A stretch of DNA of 64,000 nucleotides. Source: Treponema sp. Lineage in GTDB: Bacteria > Spirochaetota > Spirochaetia > Treponematales > Treponemataceae. The stretch's first letter is position 1. Each line of letters begins with the position of its first letter. The notes under the pieces are model-generated. The model was not told the DNA's origin. It saw nothing but the letters and a program-made list of their open reading frames with translations, and made no database searches. The stretch covers positions 62,001 through 126,000 of the forward strand of contig JAFZLJ010000080.1 in NCBI GenBank assembly GCA_017551545.1, given 5' to 3'. Positions 7,250-16,069 of this stretch are shown here, one piece after another. The position numbers were made by a program, and so were the translations under genes.

Positions 7250-9706
7250 ATGGTATTTATTGCATTAAACTGTATATTATTACTTTGTTTCATATATCTT
7301 ACATACTATATAGATAAGAAAACTGTCTTTTTGGGAAACAGCGGTAATACACTGCTTGTTCCTCTTTTGTTTGCCTGTATCGAAGTCTTTCTGTATATCG
7401 TTATAATGATTTTCAAGGATAAATGGATTGATTCATTTATTGTTCAGGTAATAAGAGTTCTTTACTGTATAGATGGTATTTTCTTTGTATCGTTCACTTA
7501 TGGTTTAATTGGTATTTCAATCAAGGTTAATAAGTTTATTCCAAGACTTATACAATGGATTTTTTATGGCTTTGCAATTTATATTGTATTCGCTCAGTTT
7601 CAGGAAGTTTCTATTGAACCAGACTTTAGTTTGAAAATAAGTTCTGAAAGCCTCTTTGCCGGAGACGCAGCAAAGTATTTCCCTTGGGATTGGCTTTATG
7701 TTTATAACGCTGTTTACAGATATCTTCTTCCTGGTACCGGCTTCCTGTTCCTTATGGTTTTCCAGGAAAGAAAAGGAAACCAGTTACAGAAATATCAGTG
7801 TCTTGTAATTGTAGAAGGCATTATTTTAATGTGGGCTCTTAATTATTTCTTTGAATATCTTGGAGCTGAACGACCTGCATTTAAATCTCTGTTTATGTAT
7901 GCATATGTTGCAATGTATGTTCTTGTAGTTATTGCGTTGAACAAGACTTCTGTGCCGTCTCCAAAAGCATATATTGCTACACTGTTTAAGAATGCTATAT
8001 CTTATATTATTCCTGCAGTTGGAATAGGTTTAATTGTAATGTTCCTTCAGCCGGAAGGTTCATTCTATGTTGGATCATTCATTTCGCTGTTTATAATTGC
8101 ATCTACAGGTATTGTTTTGTTCTCATTGTTCATGTCTGATTTACTTTCGAGCAACTCACGCCTTTATTCTGCAGATTATGGTCCGGCACTTGAAAAGCAG
8201 CTTGCTAAAATTGATTATACCGGTGAAATGGATACAATCACAAACAGAATGAATGAAATTTTCCGCCGCCATGTAGAATCTTCTTCTGTAAATGTTTATA
8301 TCCTTAACAATAAAAATATTCTTGAAACTGCGTATTCATCAAACGGTTTTAATACAACAATTCCTATTAATACTACAATGTTCGAAACCTTGCTTAATGT
8401 AAACCGTTCTGTAGTATGCTGGTCTCAGATTGGAAACGTACATGACCTTTCTACTATTGAAGAACAGCTTTCTAAGTTCTTTGAAGAAACTAAGTCTGAT
8501 GCAATGTTCATCTTGAACGAAGGTCATAACATTCTTGGTTTGATTACTCTTGGTAAAAAGATTTCGGGCGACCACTACAAGGAATACGACTACAACATCT
8601 TCCTTAAGTTGTATTCTTACTTCTTTGTATTCGGTTACTACATGCGAAACATTTCTAACAAGGAAATCATTTCCGTTGTAAACCGCGAAATCCGAATGTC
8701 TTCTCAGATTATTACATCTATCCAGGAAAACATTGACCACGTAAAGAATCCTAAGATTGATACCGGATACCTGATGGTTCCTGCCCGAAACATTGGTGGT
8801 GAATTCATTGATATGATTCGTCTTACAGATACACGCCACCTGTTTGTAGTAGGTGATATGTCTGGTAAAGGTATTGCGGCTTCTATGAACATGGTCATCT
8901 TAAAGTCCATCATCCGAACATACCTTGCCGAAACACACGATTTCAAAGAGCTTGTAATTAAGATCAACAGCTTTATCCGTGATTCGTTGAACAAAGGTAC
9001 AATCTTCGCCGGTTTGTTCGCGCTGATTGATTTTGAAACAGATACAATGTACTACATCAACTGTGGTATTCCGGCTTTGATGCTTTATACACAGGTTTAT
9101 AACAACGTAATCGAGATTCAGGGTTCCGGCCACATTCTTGGATTCGTTAAAGATATTGCTCCATATATTACAGTTAAGACAACAAAGCTTAGCCGTGGTG
9201 ATATCATTCTTGCCTGTACAGACGGTCTTGTTCAGTCACACTCACTTCGTGGTGAACAGTTTGGTAAGGAACGTATTCAGCAGTGTTTGCTTGATAACTC
9301 AACATACCCTGCACAGCGTATGGCTCAGTTTACTTTTGATAACCTTATTAAGTTCATGTCAAAGGAAATGGAAGACGACGTTTCTATCCTTGTATTGAAG
9401 TACGAAACTTCACGCGAATATGCAGATGATGATGAAAAGACAGAGGAAGAAGCAGCTGCTGAAGGTGAGGCATTTGTAGAAGAAACAGGTGCTCCAGCTG
9501 ATCCAACTCCAGTTGAAGATGTTGAAGCCCCAGTAGAAGAAGCTGCTGCTCCTGTAGAAGAGACTGCAGCCTCTGGGGACCCAGAACCTGTCGAAGTGGC
9601 TCCTGTAGAAGACGACTTCTTTATCAACGACAATGTTCTTCCAGACGATCCTGATATTCCGGATTTAAGTAACCTGGATGAAATGATTAAGAATGCGGGT
9701 CTTTAA
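7250..9706 (+). CDS. polytopic membrane SpoIIE/RsbU-type PP2C phosphatase with acidic tail
   Basis: 818 residues. About eight hydrophobic helices in the first 300 residues form a 7TM-like sensor. A GAF-like region follows (about 330-460), then the SpoIIE phosphatase domain with GGEFIDMIRL, FVVGDMSGKGIAASMNMV, IILACTDGLVQSHS and DDVSILVLKYE. After the catalytic domain comes a tail of about 85 residues rich in Glu, Ala and Pro, containing a degenerate F1 repeat (SGDPEPVEVAP). It starts one base after the preceding stop, with AGGTAGG inside that gene, and should be co-translated. Probable partner of the downstream STAS protein. Confidence 0.85.
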   Translation: MVFIALNCILLLCFIYLTYYIDKKTVFLGNSGNTLLVPLLFACIEVFLYIVIMIFKDKWIDSFIVQVIRVLYCIDGIFFVSFTYGLIGISIKVNKFIPRLIQWIFYGFAIYIVFAQFQEVSIEPDFSLKISSESLFAGDAAKYFPWDWLYVYNAVYRYLLPGTGFLFLMVFQERKGNQLQKYQCLVIVEGIILMWALNYFFEYLGAERPAFKSLFMYAYVAMYVLVVIALNKTSVPSPKAYIATLFKNAISYIIPAVGIGLIVMFLQPEGSFYVGSFISLFIIASTGIVLFSLFMSDLLSSNSRLYSADYGPALEKQLAKIDYTGEMDTITNRMNEIFRRHVESSSVNVYILNNKNILETAYSSNGFNTTIPINTTMFETLLNVNRSVVCWSQIGNVHDLSTIEEQLSKFFEETKSDAMFILNEGHNILGLITLGKKISGDHYKEYDYNIFLKLYSYFFVFGYYMRNISNKEIISVVNREIRMSSQIITSIQENIDHVKNPKIDTGYLMVPARNIGGEFIDMIRLTDTRHLFVVGDMSGKGIAASMNMVILKSIIRTYLAETHDFKELVIKINSFIRDSLNKGTIFAGLFALIDFETDTMYYINCGIPALMLYTQVYNNVIEIQGSGHILGFVKDIAPYITVKTTKLSRGDIILACTDGLVQSHSLRGEQFGKERIQQCLLDNSTYPAQRMAQFTFDNLIKFMSKEMEDDVSILVLKYETSREYADDDEKTEEEAAAEGEAFVEETGAPADPTPVEDVEAPVEEAAAPVEETAASGDPEPVEVAPVEDDFFINDNVLPDDPDIPDLSNLDEMIKNAGL
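9575..9599 (-). repeat. degenerate F1 repeat in the phosphatase tail
   Basis: Plus strand GGGGACCCAGAACCTGTCGA then AGTGG resembles the F1 core with a few changes and encodes GDPEPVEV in the low-complexity tail. Weaker match than the other copies. Confidence 0.5.
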
Positions 9707-9725
9707 TTAATCGGAGGTGTGAATT

Positions 9726-10052
9726 ATGGAACAGATTGCAATTACAGAAAAAGACGGTGCAAACTATCACTTATATGAATTGGAAGGCGCTTTGAATGCC
9801 TATACACTTGGTGAATTCCAGGATACTTTGTATGATGCAGTTCAGAAAAACAACATCGTACTTGACCTGTCACGCTTAATAGAACTTGATGCTTCTGGTA
9901 TAGGTCTCTTAATGGCAGCCTACAACGACAGCGAAGACGCCGGCCACAAACTGTACTTCATGGCCATGTCAAACGAAGCAGAGAAGGCTATTGCAGCGAC
10001 CGGGTTTAAGTATGTATTTAATCTGATTAACTCGGTCACGGAAGTCAAGTAG
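9726..10052 (+). CDS. STAS-domain anti-sigma factor antagonist
   Basis: 108 residues, the usual size of a SpoIIAA/RsbV-type STAS protein. The motif LDLSRLIELDASGIGLLM contains the Ser that a kinase would phosphorylate and a SpoIIE-type phosphatase would dephosphorylate. GGAGGTGTG precedes the ATG. Third gene of the operon with two phosphatases; no RsbW-like kinase or sigma factor is encoded nearby, so the target lies elsewhere. Confidence 0.88.
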   Translation: MEQIAITEKDGANYHLYELEGALNAYTLGEFQDTLYDAVQKNNIVLDLSRLIELDASGIGLLMAAYNDSEDAGHKLYFMAMSNEAEKAIAATGFKYVFNLINSVTEVK

Positions 10053-10065
10053 GCCTTTTAAAATG

Positions 10066-10138
10066 AGATTGTCGGGTCAAGCCCGACAATGACAATTAGA
10101 GATTCTTTATGTCATTCCCGGGCTTGACCCGGGAATCT
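10066..10138. repeat. F2 repeat pair between convergent STAS gene and leuS
   Basis: Arms at 10066-10093 and 10111-10138. The second arm ends exactly one base before the leuS stop codon (TAG). It is the only content of this convergent gap and could serve as a two-way terminator. Confidence 0.85.
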
Positions 10139-12691
10139 CTATTTAACAACGATATTAACTAACTTATTCGGCACTACAATCGTCTTTACAACTTCATGTC
10201 CGTCTGTAAACTTCTTTACACCTTCAAGAGTAAATGCTGTTGATTTAAGTTCTTCCTGGTTGGTGTTTGGAGCTGCCATGAACTTGTCGCGGAGCTTGCC
10301 GTTTACCATTACTACAATCTGAACTTCATCATCTTTTGCAAAGTCTGCATTTACTGTTGGCCATGATTCATAAGCAATTGTCTTATTATTGCCAAGCTTT
10401 TCCCAGAGCTCTTCACCAAGGTGTGGAGCATAAGGAGAAAGAATCTTAACAAAGTCGGCCCACATGCTCTTTGGAACTTCATTCAGTTTGCTAACCTCGT
10501 TGATGAAAATCATCATCTGGCTTATTGCTGTGTTGAAGTTCAAGGTTGCTGTATCATCAGTTACCTTTTTTACTGTCTGAGCAAATGTCTTGCGTGCACT
10601 TACAAGTGCTTTGTCTTCGAGCTTTCCTGTAATGTCGATATCGCTCATAGGCTTTTCGCTTACAGACCATACCTTTTCAAGAAAGCGGTGAATACCAACG
10701 ATTCCCTGTGTTGACCAAGGCTTAGACATTGTAAGAGGTCCCATGAACATTTCGTACATACGAACAGAGTCTGCACCGTATGCTTTAATTTCGTCATCAG
10801 GATTTACAACGTTCTTCAAAGACTTAGACATCTTTGCAACAATCTGTTCAAGCTCTTCGCCTGTTGCTTTTTCAATAAACTTGCCGTCGTCCTTCTGTTC
10901 AACTTCATCAACTGGAACAAGAGTCTTGTTCTTGCGCTGGAAGGCAAAAGAAGTAATCATACCCTGGTTTACAAGGCGCTGGAACGGTTCTTTTGTAGAA
11001 ACAACTCCAATATCATACAAAACCTTGTGCCAGAAGCGTGCATAAAGCAGGTGAAGAACTGCGTGTTCAGCACCACCAATGTACAAGTCTACAGGCATCC
11101 AGTATTTTTCTTTGTCGCTTGCACAGAACTGCTTGTCGTTGTGAGGATCCAGATAGCGGAGGTAATACCAACAGCTTCCGCCCCACTGAGGCATTGTGTT
11201 TGTTTCGCGTTTAGCTTCTCCACCACATTTTGGACACTTACAGTTTACCCATTCATCAATTGCAGCAAGAGGAGATTCTCCTGTACCAGTTGGCTGGTAT
11301 GTCTTAACCTCTGGCAAAGTGAGTGGGAGTTCTTCTTCAGGAACTGGAATTGTACCACATGTAGGGCAGTGTACCAGAGGAATTGGTTCACCCCAGTAGC
11401 GCTGACGGCTGTAGATCCAGTCGCGGAGTTTATAGTTGATTGCTTTTTTGCCCACGCCTTTTTCTGTGAGCCATTCGAGCATCTTGTTGATTGCATCCTG
11501 CTTGTTCAGTCCGTCAAGGAATTCAGAGTTTACGTGGATACCGTCTTCTGTCCAGGCCTGCTGCTGTACATCAACCTCGCTCTTCAAAACTTCAATGATT
11601 GGAAGATTGAACTTCTTTGCAAAGTCCCAGTCGCGGTCATCATGAGCAGGTACAGCCATGATTGCACCAGTACCGTAAGAAATCAAAACGTAGTCTGCAA
11701 TCCAGATTGGAATGAGTTTTCCGTTTACAGGGTTTATAGCATAGCTTCCGCTGAATACACCTGTTTTATCTTTTGCAAGGTCTGTTCGTTCAAGATCAGA
11801 CTTCTTTGCAGCTTCTTCCTGATATTTCTTTACAGCATCTGCCTGTTCTGCAGTTGTAATTTCAGGAATAATCTTGTGTTCCGGTGAAACAACCATGTAT
11901 GTTGCACCAAACAAAGTATCACAGCGTGTTGTATAAACAGTCAACTGGTTAGAAGTTGGCTTTCCGTCCTTGTCGGCAACTGTAAAGGTAACTTCGGCAC
12001 CTGTAGATTTACCGATCCAGTTGTGCTGCATTGCCTTTACGCTTTCAGGCCAGTCCAGTCCTTCAAGATCGTTATCAAGACGGTCTGCATATTCAGTAAT
12101 CTTTAAAATCCACTGGCGGATTGTTTTGTGAGTTACAATTGCACCACAGCGTTCACATTTGCCTTCCTTTACTTCCTCGTTGGCAAGACCAGTCAGACAG
12201 CTTGGACACCAGTTGATTGGAGTTTCTGCTTCGTAAGCAAGGCCTTTTTTGTAAAGCTGAAGGAAAATCCACTGAGTCCATTTGTAGTAATCAGGCTCAC
12301 AAGTCGATACGCAGCGGTCCCAGTCATAGCTGAAGCCCAGTGACTTAATCTGCTGAGTGAATTTTTCGATATTTGCATTAGTAGTTACTTTTGGATGAGT
12401 TCCTGTTTTGATAGCATAGTTTTCTGCAGGAAGTCCAAAGGCATCAAAGCCCATTGGATGCAGAACGTTATATCCATTCATACGTAGGTAGCGGCAGTAA
12501 ATATCTGTTGCAGTGTAGCCTTCAGGATGTCCTACATGTAGACCGGCTGCACTTGGATAAGGGAACATGTCGAGAACATAACGTCTTTTGTCCTTAGCGA
12601 ACTTTTCGTCCTCATAAACCTTGAAGATCTTGTTGTCTTCCCAATACTTCTGCCATTTAGGCTCAATGTTTTGAAATGGATACTTACTCAC
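10139..12691 (-). CDS. leuS: leucyl-tRNA synthetase
   Basis: 850 residues, normal for bacterial LeuRS, which charges tRNA(Leu) in the cytoplasm. The HIGH-type motif is GLHVGH in [17 protein letters not shown] near residue 50. KMSKS lies in [15 protein letters not shown] near residue 620, with the CP1 editing domain and Cys-rich zinc knuckle regions (CPSC...CERC, CPTC...CPKC) between. The start codon is GTG at 12691 with AAGGTGG seven bases upstream. The gene is flanked by F2 repeats at both ends. Confidence 0.97.
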   Translation of the reverse strand: MSKYPFQNIEPKWQKYWEDNKIFKVYEDEKFAKDKRRYVLDMFPYPSAAGLHVGHPEGYTATDIYCRYLRMNGYNVLHPMGFDAFGLPAENYAIKTGTHPKVTTNANIEKFTQQIKSLGFSYDWDRCVSTCEPDYYKWTQWIFLQLYKKGLAYEAETPINWCPSCLTGLANEEVKEGKCERCGAIVTHKTIRQWILKITEYADRLDNDLEGLDWPESVKAMQHNWIGKSTGAEVTFTVADKDGKPTSNQLTVYTTRCDTLFGATYMVVSPEHKIIPEITTAEQADAVKKYQEEAAKKSDLERTDLAKDKTGVFSGSYAINPVNGKLIPIWIADYVLISYGTGAIMAVPAHDDRDWDFAKKFNLPIIEVLKSEVDVQQQAWTEDGIHVNSEFLDGLNKQDAINKMLEWLTEKGVGKKAINYKLRDWIYSRQRYWGEPIPLVHCPTCGTIPVPEEELPLTLPEVKTYQPTGTGESPLAAIDEWVNCKCPKCGGEAKRETNTMPQWGGSCWYYLRYLDPHNDKQFCASDKEKYWMPVDLYIGGAEHAVLHLLYARFWHKVLYDIGVVSTKEPFQRLVNQGMITSFAFQRKNKTLVPVDEVEQKDDGKFIEKATGEELEQIVAKMSKSLKNVVNPDDEIKAYGADSVRMYEMFMGPLTMSKPWSTQGIVGIHRFLEKVWSVSEKPMSDIDITGKLEDKALVSARKTFAQTVKKVTDDTATLNFNTAISQMMIFINEVSKLNEVPKSMWADFVKILSPYAPHLGEELWEKLGNNKTIAYESWPTVNADFAKDDEVQIVVMVNGKLRDKFMAAPNTNQEELKSTAFTLEGVKKFTDGHEVVKTIVVPNKLVNIVVK

Positions 12692-12706
12692 TTTGTGCCA
12701 CCTTCT

Positions 12707-12789
12707 GTCATTCCCGTGCTTGACACGGGAATCTTTATATTAGAGATTGTCGGGCACCCTTCGACAGGCTCAGGGACCGCAACAATGAC
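12707..12789. repeat. F2 arm plus composite F2/F1 repeat upstream of leuS
   Basis: 12707-12734 is a normal F2 arm. 12744-12789 begins as an F2 arm (AGATTGTCGGG), then continues as an F1 copy (CACCCTTCGACAGGCTCAGG...) and ends as F2 (CAATGAC). The centre of the F2 arm is thus replaced by F1. The same AGATTGTCGGG/CACCCTTC junction recurs at 33196. It lies between divergently transcribed leuS and the deacylase gene. Confidence 0.85.
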
Positions 12790-12835
12790 AAACATTATAG
12801 TAGAAAAAAGTTTCTTATGGAAGTATTATGCTAGT

Positions 12836-13318
12836 ATGAAAAAAACAAATGCAATGCGAATTTTAGACGGATTGAATATTCCTTACGAAACTGCTGAATA
12901 CGAAGATGACGGAGAGCACGAACTTGCAAAAGGCGCTGCCCTTATGATGTCCCAGAAGCTTGGAGTTCCGCCTGAAACTGTATTTAAAACAATAGTTATG
13001 CGCACCGAAACTAAAGAAATCTGTGTTTTCTGCCAGTGTGCTACAGATGAAATAAATCTTAAAAAGGCAAGACAGGCAGCCGGCTGCAAGGAAATTAATC
13101 CTGTACGCCCGGAAGAACTGCTTGCACTTACAGGCTACATCCGCGGTGGCTGTACTCCAATTGGTATGAAAAAGAAGTTCCGTACCTTTATTGATGAACA
13201 GATTATCCTTCACGAAAAGGTTTGCATTAGCGGCGGTCAGCGTGGGGTTCAGATTAAGATTGCCCCGGATGATTTGATTAAGGCAACAGAAGCCACTGTG
13301 CTTGATTTGTGCTTGTAG
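12836..13318 (+). CDS. ybaK: Cys-tRNA(Pro)/Cys-tRNA(Cys) deacylase, YbaK/EbsC type
   Basis: 160 residues from the ATG at 12836 (MKKTNAMRILDGLNIPYE). YbaK-family proteins hydrolyse mischarged Cys-tRNA(Pro) in trans. The YbaK pattern is seen in LGVPPETVFKTIVMR, EINLKKARQAAG and GYIRGGCTPIGMKKKF, where the last segment contains the conserved GGxSPxG-like loop. The reading frame continues upstream through the composite repeat, but that extension does not look like protein and has no family precedent. Overlaps nothing; the methyltransferase gene starts 10 bp later. Confidence 0.88.
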   Translation: MKKTNAMRILDGLNIPYETAEYEDDGEHELAKGAALMMSQKLGVPPETVFKTIVMRTETKEICVFCQCATDEINLKKARQAAGCKEINPVRPEELLALTGYIRGGCTPIGMKKKFRTFIDEQIILHEKVCISGGQRGVQIKIAPDDLIKATEATVLDLCL

Positions 13319-13328
13319 TGGGAACCCG

Positions 13329-14081
13329 ATGGAACAGACAGACACTTTATTAAACGGAAACAAAATAATTCAGGACTCAGACGGCTTTATGTTTGGCATT
13401 GATGCTGTTCTGCTTGCACATTTTGCGCTGAACGGCATTAAGAAAAACGACAGCGTGATTGATTTATGTACGGGTACTGGAATTGTTCCGCTCTTGCTGG
13501 AAAAGGGTGTGCCTGCCGGTGTTTCATTTACAGCTGTAGAAATCCAGGAAAAATATGCAGGGCTTGCAAAAAAGAGCGTGGAGCTCAACGGACTGGCAGA
13601 GAAAATAAAAATAGTTCAGGGTGATATCAAAAATGCCGGCGAACTCTTTGCAAAACACAGCTTTAATGTAGTTACCTGTAATCCGCCATATATGATTTGC
13701 GAGCAGGGAAAGAATAACCCGAACGATGAAAAGGCAATTGCGCGTCATGAAGTCTGCTGCACTTTGGCTGATGTCTGCGAGGCTGCAGATTTTCTTTTGC
13801 ACACTCACGGAAGCTTTTTTATGATTCATAAGGCTAACCGCCTGCCCGAGATTTTTGACTGCCTGCTTGAACACAAAATGGAACCAAAACGAATGCAGCT
13901 CATTCAGCCGTTTGAAGATGAAGAAGCAAATCTTGTTCTTGTAGAAGCGCGAAAAAATGCAAGTAAAGGATTAACTGTGTGTCCGCCTGTTATCGTGCGC
14001 CAGAGTGAAGGCATTCATAAAAATGAATACACTGAACAGGTAAATGATATTTATAAAAGAATATCAGAAGCAAGAATATAG
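13329..14081 (+). CDS. tRNA1(Val) A37 N6-methyltransferase-like protein
   Basis: 250 residues from the ATG at 13329; a TTG at 13302 inside the previous gene is a poorer choice. Class I SAM-dependent methyltransferase: motif I is DLCTGTGIVPLLLEKG and the catalytic NPPY is in VVTCNPPYM, typical of N6-adenine and TrmN6 enzymes. The opening region (DSDGFMFGIDAVLLAHFA) is also TrmN6-like. Paired with a tRNA proof-reading gene. Its 3' end overlaps the convergent lipoprotein gene by 31 bp. Confidence 0.8.
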   Translation: MEQTDTLLNGNKIIQDSDGFMFGIDAVLLAHFALNGIKKNDSVIDLCTGTGIVPLLLEKGVPAGVSFTAVEIQEKYAGLAKKSVELNGLAEKIKIVQGDIKNAGELFAKHSFNVVTCNPPYMICEQGKNNPNDEKAIARHEVCCTLADVCEAADFLLHTHGSFFMIHKANRLPEIFDCLLEHKMEPKRMQLIQPFEDEEANLVLVEARKNASKGLTVCPPVIVRQSEGIHKNEYTEQVNDIYKRISEARI

Positions 14082-14545
14082 TTGTAAGTAAAGCCGTCTG
14101 TTTCGGTTACGATGTATTTTCCGACTATTGTAATTTCCTGATCCTGTTCCGGATAGTCTTCCGGCCACTTGTGATTTCCTTCCCAGACAAAATCAATTCC
14201 TTCCTGACAGCACATTGTAGCGTCATTCATAATTACAGAAAAATACGGAAGTGCGGTTGGATCTTCTTCGTTTTCGAAAGTCTGGAAATTTCCTTTTATT
14301 TTGAAAGTTTTATTTTCGTATGTTTCGGAATCTACAAGCATCTGAAAAAAGAACGATGAAATCATTGTAAAGTTCATTCCGGAAAGGTCGTAGTCTACTT
14401 TGGTGGTTGCTGCTGGGACTTCGGATTCGATTTTTGGAGAAACAACCTCTGCCTGTGGTTTTTTGGTGCAGCTTGTGAAGAGGAGAAGTGAAATCATAAA
14501 AAAGATTGTCGGGTCAAGCCCGACAATGACAAAGGATTTTTTCAT
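14051..14545 (-). CDS. small lipoprotein of the znu operon with MCC motif
   Basis: 164 residues. The signal peptide ends in LLLFTSC, a good lipobox. An F2 repeat encodes residues 5-13 (FVIVGLDPT), placing it in the signal peptide just before the hydrophobic core. The mature domain has alternating beta strands (KTFKIKGNFQTF, YFSVIMNDATMCCQEGIDFVW, QEITIVGKYIV) compatible with an OB-like fold. The adjacent Cys pair in MCC suggests metal handling. Its ATG overlaps the znuB stop (ATGA), so it belongs to the zinc transporter operon; a role as metal-binding accessory is inferred. Family not recognised with certainty. Confidence 0.65.
   Translation of the reverse strand: MKKSFVIVGLDPTIFFMISLLLFTSCTKKPQAEVVSPKIESEVPAATTKVDYDLSGMNFTMISSFFFQMLVDSETYENKTFKIKGNFQTFENEEDPTALPYFSVIMNDATMCCQEGIDFVWEGNHKWPEDYPEQDQEITIVGKYIVTETDGFTYNYILASDILL
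14503..14530 (-). repeat. F2 arm in a lipoprotein signal peptide
   Basis: A complete 28-bp F2 arm (AGATTGTCGGGTCAAGCCCG...) read in frame on the minus strand, encoding VIVGLDPT between the n-region MKKSF and the hydrophobic core. Confidence 0.9.
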
Positions 14546-15375
14546 TTTACAAGCTTCCCAATGAGCGAACAGATAAGGAAAGCGGCAATGTCTACTGCGA
14601 CGATTGTGCTTCCTACGGGGGTGTCACCGACTACAGAAATTAAAAGTCCGGTTACAGAGCAGAAAACAGAAATCAAGGATGAACAGATTGTAACAGACTT
14701 AAAGCTTTTGAAAATCCTCATGGCACTCAGGGCCGGGAAAATCACAAGTGCAGAAATCAAAAGTGAACCAACAAGATTCATTGCAAGAACAATTATGATT
14801 GCAATGATTATGGCGATTATAAGATTGTATGCGCTTGCGTGAGTTCCAACTGCCTGTGCAAAGGCTTCATCAAAAGTAACTGCAAAAATCTTATTGTAAA
14901 AAATCACAAAAGCTATGATTACTAAAATTGAAAGAACTGAACACAACCATACTTCAGCCTTAGTTAAAGTCAAAATAGACATTGCACCAAAAAGGGTAGA
15001 GCACACGTCACCACTCAGATTTGATGAAACAGAAAAAATGTTCATCAGTAAATATCCTATGGCAAGTGCACCAACAGAAATCATTGCAATTGCGGCATCA
15101 CCCTGAATCTTTTTATTGCGGCCTGTGCGAAGAAGAAGTATTGCGCTCAAAATTGTAATAGGCAGAACAAGGAACATGTTGTTAGAAATGTTCAAAACAG
15201 ATGCTATACAAATGCCGCCGAACGCTACATGGCTCAGTCCGTCTCCAATAAAAGAAAAGCGTTTAAGTACAAGCGTTACTCCAAGCAGCGACGAGCAAAG
15301 CGAAATGAGTACGCCTACAATAAAGGCATAGCGGACAAATGAAAAACTGAAATACATTGCAAGATTCTGAATCAT
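14542..15375 (-). CDS. znuB: zinc/manganese ABC transporter permease
   Basis: 277 residues with seven to nine hydrophobic helices, an ABC-3 (ZnuB/MntB) type permease. Recognisable stretches are GDGLSHVAFGGICIASVL near residue 40, FDEAFAQAVGTHA near 175 and NLVGSLLISALVIFPALSAM. It moves divalent metal across the inner membrane using the ATPase encoded just upstream. GGAGGAAAT precedes the ATG; the start overlaps the znuC stop (ATGA), and its own stop overlaps the next start the same way. Confidence 0.88.
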   Translation of the reverse strand: MIQNLAMYFSFSFVRYAFIVGVLISLCSSLLGVTLVLKRFSFIGDGLSHVAFGGICIASVLNISNNMFLVLPITILSAILLLRTGRNKKIQGDAAIAMISVGALAIGYLLMNIFSVSSNLSGDVCSTLFGAMSILTLTKAEVWLCSVLSILVIIAFVIFYNKIFAVTFDEAFAQAVGTHASAYNLIIAIIIAIIIVLAMNLVGSLLISALVIFPALSAMRIFKSFKSVTICSSLISVFCSVTGLLISVVGDTPVGSTIVAVDIAAFLICSLIGKLVK

Positions 15376-16040
15376 ATTTCCTCCAGTTTGTCGGGAGAAA
15401 TAAAGAGTGCAGTTTTGTCCTGTACCTTTAATATTTTAGTTGCATATTTTTTTGCAGCGTCTACGTCGTGCGTAATCATCATGATTGTAATTCCGTCCTT
15501 GTGAAGCTGCTCTATAAGTTCATACATTTCCTGAGTAACAGAAGGATCGAGTCCGCTTACAGGTTCATCAAGAAGAAGCATTTTCTGTGCGGCACATAAA
15601 GCACGGGCCAAAAGAACACGCTGCTGCTGGCCACCACTGAGCTCACGGTAACAGCGTTTTGCAAGGTTTTCTATTTCCATGCGCTTCATTGCTTCTACGG
15701 CAAGTTTCTTTTCTTCTTTATTATAAAAAGGTCGTTTACCGCAACGTGACTGACAGCCGGAAAGAACAATTTCCCAAACTGAAGCCGGGAAATCGCGCTG
15801 AACCTGTGTCTGCTGAGGAAGGTAGCCTATTTCGTCAGGAAGAACTCCGTCTCCTGTAGTAATCTGTCCTTCGAGCGGCTTTTGCAGGCGCAGAATTGTT
15901 TTCATAAGCGTAGTTTTTCCAGAACCGTTTTCGCCGATTATACAAAGATAGTCGCCTTTTTCTACTGAAAAACTTACATTTTCAAGAACGATATTTGAGT
16001 TATATCCTAATGTCAGGTTTTCACATGTAAGCTGTGCCAT
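15372..16040 (-). CDS. znuC: zinc/manganese ABC transporter ATP-binding protein
   Basis: 222 residues. Walker A is GENGSGKTT, the signature LSGGQQQRVLLARAL, Walker B KMLLLDEPVSGLD and the H-loop MITHD: a complete ABC ATPase of the ZnuC/MntB class. It energises the ZnuB permease. Second transporter gene of the operon, 29 bp after znuA and overlapping znuB by four bases. Confidence 0.9.
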   Translation of the reverse strand: MAQLTCENLTLGYNSNIVLENVSFSVEKGDYLCIIGENGSGKTTLMKTILRLQKPLEGQITTGDGVLPDEIGYLPQQTQVQRDFPASVWEIVLSGCQSRCGKRPFYNKEEKKLAVEAMKRMEIENLAKRCYRELSGGQQQRVLLARALCAAQKMLLLDEPVSGLDPSVTQEMYELIEQLHKDGITIMMITHDVDAAKKYATKILKVQDKTALFISPDKLEEI

Positions 16041-16069
16041 TGCATTCCTTTTTTGTATCTTTATTTTTA

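Noticed and set aside
11027-11887. 286-codon open frame on the plus strand
   Set aside because: Lies antisense inside leuS, whose motifs are unambiguous; composition is Cys/Phe-rich as expected of a reversed reading.
12671-12835. N-terminal extension of the YbaK deacylase through the repeat region
   Set aside because: The extension is encoded by the leuS start region and the composite repeat, has no family counterpart, and the ATG at 12836 gives the normal length.
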